From: Roseimaritima sp.
GTDB lineage: Bacteria > Planctomycetota > Planctomycetia > Pirellulales > Pirellulaceae
Direction of reading: 5' to 3'
Length of the DNA stretch: 6,860 bases
NCBI GenBank assembly: GCA_007124075.1
Contig: SLFV01000060.1
Location: forward strand, 1 to 6,860
Under the pieces are notes generated by a model. The model saw nothing but the letters and a program-made list of their open reading frames with translations, searched no databases and was not told where the DNA came from. Positions 1 to 4,725 of this stretch are shown here, in pieces. The translations under genes were made by a program, and so were the position numbers. Position 1 is the first letter of the stretch. Every line of letters starts with the position of its first letter.

Positions 1-107
1 GACTATGCTGATCGGAATGTCAATCAAGACACTTGCAGCCTGTGTCGTGGCCGCGTGTCTGAAATGGAAGCCTTGCTTCATGCTATCTTTTTCACGATGT
101 TTTTACG

Positions 108-1136
108 ATGCACAGCGAACAAACAAAATTGGGGACTCGATTGAACGCGGGGTTCGTGGCCATGGTGCTGGGCACCTGGGGATTAGTTGCTATCGGGCAG
201 GAACCAACCGTGGCAACCATGGATCCGACAAGCGCAACCGCAGCGGTCCCACGGTCAGTCCCCGCAACCATCACGATCGAGGGACAATTGCGGACAGTCG
301 ACGAATGGACTGCAGCGGCACCCCAAGCGGGATTCGTGGAAGTATTTTCTCTGACGGAAGGGCATGTGGTTCAGCAAGAGGAAATCTTGTTTACGCTGGA
401 TCGCCGCTTGTTGAAGAACGATTTGGCAGCAGCGGAGGCGGCATTGGAAGCCGCACGACTGGAGAGTGATTTGGACAGCGAATTACGAAACGCGGAACTG
501 ACCGCTGAGATTCGTCATGCGGAGTTGCGCCGCGGGGTGGCAGCAAATCGCAGTTACGAACTGGCTGTTTCGCCTGCGGAATTGCAGCGTCTGCGACTGC
601 TGGCCGAACAGGCCGATTTGGGGATCAGGCAAACCACGCATCGGCAGGCCATCTTGCGGCAGACCTATGCTGAAAAACTGGCCCTAACCGAAATCGCTCG
701 TCAGCGACTCCGGCGTGCAGAAATCAAGGCAAAGCTAAGCGGCATTGTCGTCGAGGTTTATGTCCGTTCGCATCAATGGGTCAGCGAAGGGGAACCACTG
801 GCCCGAGTGATCAACGTGGAACGTTTGCGTTTTGAAGCCCTGGTCGATTATCGTCAAGCCGCAGGGTTGCGAACCGGTACCAAGGTAACCTTCTCTCCGA
901 TCGCGAAAGAGGCGATTGAAACCATCCCGCCTGAGGAATCCAACGCCAGCACCAACCTAGCTGACGGGACCTCTCCAGGGCGAATCACATTTGTCTCGCC
1001 CGAAATCAATCCCGTGACCAAACAGGTCCGCGTGCATGCGGAGATCGAGAATCGCCAGCAACCCCTGCTGCCCGGCATGTCGGGTAGATTAACGCTCGGG
1101 ACGCCTACGGGTGCCGTGCATGACCAGAGCAGGTAG
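108..1136 (+). CDS. HlyD/MFP-family periplasmic adaptor subunit of an efflux or secretion system
   Basis: This is a 342-residue membrane-fusion (adaptor) protein of the kind that links an inner-membrane ABC or RND transporter to the outer envelope. A hydrophobic stretch at about residues 14-31 fits a signal peptide or N-terminal anchor. The family layout follows in order: first half of a lipoyl-like domain (about 71-98, APQAGFVEVF then GHVVQQEEILFTLD), an Ala/Glu/Arg-rich alpha-helical hairpin (about 99-204), the second lipoyl half (about 205-238, with KLSGIVVEV and VSEGEPLARV), then a beta-barrel domain ending in LLPGMSGRLTL (320-330). The protein stops soon after, so it lacks a membrane-proximal domain or is a short form. 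The ATG at 108 is chosen because it places the hydrophobic segment near the N-terminus; no Shine-Dalgarno motif is visible. No transporter follows, so the partner may lie upstream or elsewhere, and the substrate cannot be inferred. Confidence 0.88.
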   Translation: MHSEQTKLGTRLNAGFVAMVLGTWGLVAIGQEPTVATMDPTSATAAVPRSVPATITIEGQLRTVDEWTAAAPQAGFVEVFSLTEGHVVQQEEILFTLDRRLLKNDLAAAEAALEAARLESDLDSELRNAELTAEIRHAELRRGVAANRSYELAVSPAELQRLRLLAEQADLGIRQTTHRQAILRQTYAEKLALTEIARQRLRRAEIKAKLSGIVVEVYVRSHQWVSEGEPLARVINVERLRFEALVDYRQAAGLRTGTKVTFSPIAKEAIETIPPEESNASTNLADGTSPGRITFVSPEINPVTKQVRVHAEIENRQQPLLPGMSGRLTLGTPTGAVHDQSR

Positions 1137-1240
1137 ACCTGGGGGCACATGACAGGAACGGTTGAAGCAGCGGCCTGAATTTAGGGGTCTGACCTTCTGC
1201 CGCCTTCGATTCTACACTTTCGGATCAAGGCCCTCCCGCA

Positions 1241-1264
1241 TTCAGCCTCTTTTTTCAACAGGCT
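1241..1264 (-). repeat. Isolated copy of an IS-end-like motif (TTTTTTCAACAGGCT)
   Basis: Read on the - strand this is AGCCTGTTGAAAAAA followed by GAGGCTGA. The same 15 bases followed by TGGCTGA occur on the + strand at 4502-4523, as the left arm of the inverted repeat at 4504-4594. The sharing is seen directly. Sequences with a TTGAAAAA/TTTTTCAA core are common at the ends of insertion sequences and miniature elements, so this may be one end of a decayed element; that part is inference. No second arm is visible beside it. Confidence 0.5.
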
Positions 1265-1284
1265 GATGGGCGGGTCGCGTTCAA

Positions 1285-1335
1285 TGCCACTTACTTTCAA
1301 TCTAGGTGTGAGTCGTCGGCTCAAAGTAAGTGGTA
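1285..1335. repeat. Near-perfect palindrome with nested hairpin in the leader of the RraA-like gene
   Basis: The arms TGCCACTTACTTT (1285-1297) and AAAGTAAGTGGTA (1323-1335) pair over 13 positions, 12 of them Watson-Crick and one G-T. The 25-base interior holds a second hairpin, GAGTC (1310-1314) with GGCTC (1318-1322) around a GTC loop, directly abutting the right arm. Because of the symmetry, both strands encode the peptide LKVSGI across the repeat, which shows why open frames here are artefacts. It could be a dispersed MITE-like or REP-like repeat, or an RNA structure in the 5' leader. The right arm ends 44 bases before the gene's likely start. Confidence 0.7.
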
Positions 1336-1379
1336 TTGGGGAGCGCCACTGGATACTACCCGGTAACCATGAGAAACCA

Positions 1380-2138
1380 ATGAACCCACGCCCGTCCTGT
1401 CTAACGCATAGCGACCTGTTGCAATTGAAACGCTGGAACACGCCTACCATTTACAACGGTTGGGAGCAAATCACACAGCACGACGCTGCCGCAGATGGAT
1501 TCAACATCGAGGAGGTGCGTGATTTTATGCCGCAAATGGGGTCGATGGTCGGCTATGCCGTCACGGTGGTTTGCGAGCCCAGTAAGCGGGAGCACAAGAG
1601 CAACCAGAGCGCGTGGATCGATTACTACCGTCATGTCGCCCAACAACCCGGCCCCAAGATCGTCGTCGTGCAGGATTGGGACAAGCCGCGTGTAATTGGT
1701 TCATTTTGGGGGGAGGTCACTGCCAACCTCCACAAAGCTCTGGGTTGCGTCGGAACGATCGTCGACGGGGCGATTCGCGACTTAGACGAAATGAACAATG
1801 CGGGGTTTAAGGCGCTGGCCAGAAGATTGTGTGTGGGCCACGCACATTCCTGTCCTGTACGCTGGGGGGAGGAGGTGGAGGTCTTTGGGCGTAAGGTCCG
1901 GCCAGGTCAGTTCATTCACGCAGATAAACACGGCTTTCTCGTTGTTCCGAACGAAGACCTTTCGCAACTTTTAGAAGCGGCTCGTTTCATGGACACCAAT
2001 GAGTGCGATCATTTGATTTCCATCGCGCGTGCTGCTGCCGGGCAACCCCATGCGGAACTGCTGGCAAACCTGGAACGTGCGATCGGCAATTTCAGCAGCA
2101 GTGCGCGGCAAAGGTTTCACCGCTCAGGGGAGTTCTAA
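1380..2138 (+). CDS. RraA-family protein (HMG/CHA aldolase-like, class II metal-dependent fold)
   Basis: The 252-residue product matches the RraA/demethylmenaquinone methyltransferase-like family, which includes 4-hydroxy-4-methyl-2-oxoglutarate/4-carboxy-4-hydroxy-2-oxoadipate aldolases that also decarboxylate oxaloacetate, as well as the RNase E inhibitor RraA. The signature is complete: GEV at 111-113, ALGCVGTIVDGAIRD at 120-134, and PGQFIHADKHGFLVVP at 175-190. In characterised aldolases the Arg-Asp of the DGxxRD motif (here R133, D134) binds substrate and the divalent metal. At 252 residues it is longer than RraA itself (about 160) and near the aldolase-type members, so an aldolase/decarboxylase or other small-acid role is likelier than RNase E control. 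The frame is open back to an ATG at 1266, but those 38 codons cross the palindrome at 1285-1335 and read as low-complexity junk, so the ATG at 1380 is preferred. No strong Shine-Dalgarno motif precedes it. The true substrate is unknown. Confidence 0.88.
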   Translation: MNPRPSCLTHSDLLQLKRWNTPTIYNGWEQITQHDAAADGFNIEEVRDFMPQMGSMVGYAVTVVCEPSKREHKSNQSAWIDYYRHVAQQPGPKIVVVQDWDKPRVIGSFWGEVTANLHKALGCVGTIVDGAIRDLDEMNNAGFKALARRLCVGHAHSCPVRWGEEVEVFGRKVRPGQFIHADKHGFLVVPNEDLSQLLEAARFMDTNECDHLISIARAAAGQPHAELLANLERAIGNFSSSARQRFHRSGEF

Positions 2139-2182
2139 TCGCGACCTGAACGGACACGCGTCGTCAATGACCTAACACTGCA

Positions 2183-2198
2183 GTGGTCGTCCGACCGC
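2183..2198. repeat. Short dyad (GGTCG-TC-CGACC) between genes 2 and 3
   Basis: GGTCG (2185-2189) and CGACC (2192-2196) are perfect complements around two bases, and the symmetry extends outward by a T-G and a G-C pair. The two-base loop makes a stable RNA hairpin unlikely, so an operator-like DNA site fits better than a terminator. It lies about 22 bases upstream of the candidate -35 box at 2220. It may be chance. Confidence 0.25.
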
Positions 2199-2219
2199 AG
2201 TTTGGATGCTGCAATGGCT

Positions 2220-2247
2220 TTGTCCCGAAACGTTTTTCTGCTATGCT
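2220..2247 (+). promoter_or_regulatory. Candidate sigma-70-type promoter for the gene at 2352
   Basis: TTGTCC (2220-2225) and TATGCT (2242-2247) each match four of six consensus bases and are 16 bases apart. Transcription would begin near 2254, leaving a leader of roughly 100 bases before the ATG at 2352. The spacer upstream of gene 3 is 213 bases, consistent with its own promoter. Planctomycete promoters are poorly defined, so this is a weak call. Confidence 0.3.
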
Positions 2248-2341
2248 TGACCGACGGTTGATTTCGCTCCAAGCAACAAAATTCAGCTCGTATCCCAGCG
2301 ATCGACCAACCAATGGCAATCAGTCGCGACCGTCCGGTGCG

Positions 2342-2345
2342 AAGG
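2342..2345 (+). promoter_or_regulatory. Weak Shine-Dalgarno motif (AAGG) that favours the ATG at 2352
   Basis: AAGG lies six bases before the ATG at 2352, a normal spacing. The in-frame ATG at 2313 has no such motif (its upstream bases are GATCGACCAACCA), and its 13 extra residues are basic and unlike the rest of the protein. Confidence 0.4.
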
Positions 2346-2351
2346 CGTCTC

Positions 2352-4334
2352 ATGAGTTCGATTCCAAAGTTGCTACGTTTAAGCGAGCGGACCGCGATTC
2401 TGCCGGTCATTCACGGCAGTGGTGATTGTGCGATTGCGGTCCGTCGCTGGATGTTGGAACATCAGTTCGATTGCGTGGCGATACCTTTGCCGGAATCGTT
2501 TCGTCAGCCGCTGGAATCTGCGGTTTCGCAATTGCCGTCCCCTAGTATCATCATTCAGCCGCCGAGCAATCGTTTTCATGCCGATGACGATCCAGAATAT
2601 CCTTTTTGGAAGAAGGATTGGGGGGAAACTCCCTGGTCGCCCAGCGACAAAGGTCACAACGAAACCGATGGACCGGATCCATCAGCGATCGATGATGACG
2701 ATGCGGTTGATGAATCGGACCTGCCGCCGTGCAGCTACGTTCCCGTCGACCCTTGCCAGCCAGTGATCATGGCGATCCGAGCCGCGTTGGGCGAACACCT
2801 GCCGCGGGCGTACATTGATTTGGAGACTTCGCCATTTCAGCCGCAGTCGGCCGTCATGCCCGACAGCTATGCACTAAAACATGTAACCGTGCAACGTTTT
2901 GCGGCGGCGATGTTGCCCAGTATTCCGCGTCCCCCAGACGAACAGACGCGAACGCGACTGCAGTATATGGCGTTTCGGCTGCACCAGTTGGAACAACGCC
3001 ATCATCGGATTTTGTTCGTGTGCAACGTTTTGCATTGGCCTTGGGTTTGCGAAGCTTATCTTGCCCCTCCCGAGACACCTCCTGAACCGGACGCAGTCGA
3101 ACCTGCGATCGCCTACGATGTCGCTCCGCGAACGCTGACGTTTTTGTTCGGAGAATTACCGTTTATCACGGGTCTGTACGAACGCGCACGGGCCGCGTTG
3201 GAAGATGACGAAAACCTGTCGATTGACGGGGTCAAGGAATTATTGCTTGCCAGTCGTGACGCCTACCGGCTGGAATTGGGCAACCGCGCACGCCCGATTA
3301 CCCCGATGTTGCTGTCGCAGTGCAGCAAATACATCCGCAATCTTGCCTTGATCGAACGCCGTTTTACCCCCGATCTGTATACGATTGTCACCGCCGCAAA
3401 GCAGGTGCTAGGGGACGCGTTTGCGATGCATGTCGTGGAAGCTGCCTGCCGATATCTTGACTTACCTGATTCGGATCAACAGACCGTTTCCCTGGGAATT
3501 GACGAATGTCGGTTCCCCGACGGTGAGGTGCGAGATTTGGTTAGCCGTCTTCCGGGAACCTCCGTCTCTTGGAAAAGCGTCCAGTTGCAAAAGCGACCCG
3601 ACCGCGCCGACACGAAACGTTGGCAAAGCACTTGGGTCCCAACCGGACAATGCAGCTACCCTCCCGAAGACGTCCAGATTGAAAGCCTGAGGGCACGCGT
3701 TTTTGATCGCGCCCAAACCATCATCGGCACTGACTTGGTGCGAACGGAGAAATTCACGACCAGTGTCAAAGATGGGATCGATATCCGCGACACCTTGCGA
3801 CATTGGTATGACAAACAAATTTATGTCCGTGTGCTGCCCCCTGCTCAGGCGCAGTTGGACGCGTGTGTGATGCTGTTTGACAGTCCCGCCGATCCGCGGG
3901 ACTATCCCTGGCGGACCACGTGGTTTTCCGAGCACTCCGAAGAGTCCACGATGGCTTTTTTTGCGAGCGATTTTCGGCAGCAAATGGTCGGCCCGGGGAT
4001 CGCATTGGCAGTTTATGGGGGTGCGTTATTCCTCTTTCCTCCGATCATTATTCCGGATATCTGGGACGACCGCAGGTTGGATTTCGTCGATTCCCTCGAA
4101 GAACGTCTCATTGCGGCCGCTTGCATTTATGCACGAGGTCGCCATGTCGCGTTGTTTTCCACATTGCCGCCGGGTGCGGGATGGAGACGTTTGGCAAGGC
4201 GTTTAAAAAAAAACCTTGTCCATGTCCCCTTGCGCGGCTTCAGCAGTGCGGAGGTCCAGCAAATGAGACACGTTCATGTCCTGAACGGAACACACGTCCG
4301 GAGCTACGCCGCTGACTTTATTCGCAAGGCGTAA
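2352..4334 (+). CDS. Uncharacterised 660-residue protein, N-terminal part TraB/ChaN/EreA-like
   Basis: I cannot name this gene. Residues about 13-70 (ILPVIHGSGDCAIAVRRWM, then FDCVAIPLPESF, then PSIIIQP) have the strand-helix-strand pattern that opens the TraB/PrgY-ChaN-EreA-like fold and the DUF5682-type proteins: an HG motif, a helix with paired Arg, and a strand ending in a polar turn. Residues about 196-236 (a Met/Arg-rich helix, then RILFVCNVLHWPWV) fit the later helix plus strand with conserved His of that fold. An acidic, Pro-rich insert (about 76-135, with DDDD at 114-117) separates the two. A helical middle (about 270-370) follows, then a C-terminal region (about 430-660) with distinctive runs: CSYPPEDVQIE, DGIDIRDTLRHWYDKQIYVRV, YPWRTTWFSEH, VGPGIALAVYGG and LNGTHVRSYAADFI. 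It has no signal peptide or clear membrane segment, so it is probably cytoplasmic. The ATG at 2313 would add 13 residues. The fold assignment is inference from pattern. Confidence 0.85.
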   Translation: MSSIPKLLRLSERTAILPVIHGSGDCAIAVRRWMLEHQFDCVAIPLPESFRQPLESAVSQLPSPSIIIQPPSNRFHADDDPEYPFWKKDWGETPWSPSDKGHNETDGPDPSAIDDDDAVDESDLPPCSYVPVDPCQPVIMAIRAALGEHLPRAYIDLETSPFQPQSAVMPDSYALKHVTVQRFAAAMLPSIPRPPDEQTRTRLQYMAFRLHQLEQRHHRILFVCNVLHWPWVCEAYLAPPETPPEPDAVEPAIAYDVAPRTLTFLFGELPFITGLYERARAALEDDENLSIDGVKELLLASRDAYRLELGNRARPITPMLLSQCSKYIRNLALIERRFTPDLYTIVTAAKQVLGDAFAMHVVEAACRYLDLPDSDQQTVSLGIDECRFPDGEVRDLVSRLPGTSVSWKSVQLQKRPDRADTKRWQSTWVPTGQCSYPPEDVQIESLRARVFDRAQTIIGTDLVRTEKFTTSVKDGIDIRDTLRHWYDKQIYVRVLPPAQAQLDACVMLFDSPADPRDYPWRTTWFSEHSEESTMAFFASDFRQQMVGPGIALAVYGGALFLFPPIIIPDIWDDRRLDFVDSLEERLIAAACIYARGRHVALFSTLPPGAGWRRLARRLKKNLVHVPLRGFSSAEVQQMRHVHVLNGTHVRSYAADFIRKA

Positions 4335-4375
4335 TAGGTCGAAAACGCGTCACGCCGGACTGGAAGCCCGACCTA
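4335..4375. repeat. Inverted repeat directly after gene 3, containing a GTCGGGCTTCCAGTCCGGC motif
   Basis: TAGGTCG (4335-4341) starts immediately after the TAA stop and pairs perfectly with CGACCTA (4369-4375). The right side also carries, on the - strand, GTCGGGCTTCCAGTCCGGC (4354-4372). I recall this as a widespread dispersed repeat in planctomycete genomes, but that could not be checked here. No T-run follows, so it is not a classical intrinsic terminator, though a transcript could fold here and be stabilised at its 3' end. Confidence 0.5.
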
Positions 4376-4503
4376 CGATGGTATGCTTTTATCGGCCGCT
4401 CGCCTATCAAGCGCGATTACCTTGTGTTGCGGCGATTCGTGGTCAGCGATCTGTTTGGTCGCAACACCCTCCCTTGGTGATCGGCTATGGTTACCTTTAG
4501 AAG

Positions 4504-4594
4504 CCTGTTGAAAAAATGGCTGAGCCTCTCCCACCTCTCGATTTCCTCGTGTTACAGCGAGGGCTCCAAAGCGTCAGCCCGCTTTTTCAACTGG
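4504..4594. repeat. Imperfect inverted repeat of about 90 bases, MITE-like or IS remnant
   Basis: The left arm (4504-4524, core GTTGAAAAA then GGCTGA) and right arm (4573-4594, core TCAGCC then TTTTTCAAC) are inverted copies matching at about 17 positions with a few differences. Inside them, GAGCC (4522-4526) pairs with GGCTC (4561-4565), and CCTCG with CGAGG nearer the centre, so nearly the whole element can fold into one long hairpin. No transposase gene is present. The size and terminal symmetry fit a non-autonomous miniature element; a folded RNA is the alternative. The left arm shares its core with 1241-1264. Confidence 0.65.
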
Positions 4595-4607
4595 TTGTTA
4601 GGGAAAC

Positions 4608-4641
4608 CACGGAAAAAAAGATGCTTCCCTCATTTTCCGTG
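4608..4641. repeat. Perfect 9-bp inverted repeat (CACGGAAAA / TTTTCCGTG)
   Basis: CACGGAAAA (4608-4616) and TTTTCCGTG (4633-4641) are exact complements around a 16-base loop. It lies 85 bases before the start of the PPC protein gene. It is not followed by a T-run, so a terminator is not supported; a leader hairpin or protein-binding dyad is possible. Confidence 0.45.
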
Positions 4642-4725
4642 TCAAGACCAACGTTTTAGCAAACCAGGGGAAGCTCCCGTTTTTATCAACATTGCAGTTC
4701 CTCGCAGCCACCAATCGGTATTGTC

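Larger units (their letters stand above)
1137..1379. other. Repeat-rich spacer between the adaptor gene and the RraA-like gene
   Basis: This 243-base spacer shows no convincing gene of its own. It holds an IS-end-like motif at 1241-1264 and a palindrome at 1285-1335. The text around 1184-1194 (AGGGGTCTGACC) resembles the GGGGTCAGACC-type motif often seen in dispersed REP-like sequences; that resemblance is from memory. Open frames cross the spacer on both strands, but they read through the palindrome and are probably not translated. I see no clear promoter or intrinsic terminator. Confidence 0.6.
4335..4725. other. 391-base repeat-rich spacer between gene 3 and the PPC protein gene
   Basis: The spacer contains three separate inverted repeats, annotated individually, and no gene I can support. 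A 40-codon frame (4378-4500) and a 90-codon frame (4487-4759) exist on the + strand. The second reads straight through the 4504-4594 inverted repeat and overlaps the signal peptide of the next gene, so both look accidental. No convincing promoter for the gene at 4726 was found. Confidence 0.6.

Noticed and set aside
1..144. Frame open from base 1 to a TGA at 142-144, possibly the tail of an upstream gene
   Set aside because: The 47-residue translation resembles nothing I recognise, it would overlap the adaptor gene, and an open frame this short is expected by chance.
5..469. 154-codon + strand frame overlapping the start of the adaptor gene
   Set aside because: From 108 onward it is the shadow of the adaptor gene in another frame, with a Gly/Arg/Ser-rich composition typical of such shadows.
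1130..1141. Dyad CAGGT-AG-ACCTG across the stop codon of the adaptor gene
   Set aside because: The two-base loop cannot form a good RNA hairpin and no T-run follows; likely chance.
1369..1383. Four-codon leader ORF ending in an overlap with the RraA-like start
   Set aside because: Too short to distinguish from chance and no ribosome binding site.
1181..1450. 89-codon - strand frame across the spacer
   Set aside because: It reads through the IS-end-like motif and the palindrome and into the start of the RraA-like gene; no family resemblance.
3462..3983. 173-codon - strand frame inside gene 3
   Set aside because: It lies wholly within a well-supported + strand gene and has no recognisable motif or start signal.
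4378..4500. 40-codon + strand frame in the spacer after gene 3
   Set aside because: No ribosome binding site and no recognisable protein pattern.
4670..4686. Terminator-like GGGG-AAGC-TCCC hairpin followed by a run of five T
   Set aside because: The stem is only four pairs including a G-T, and it lies more than 300 bases after gene 3 and just before the next gene.
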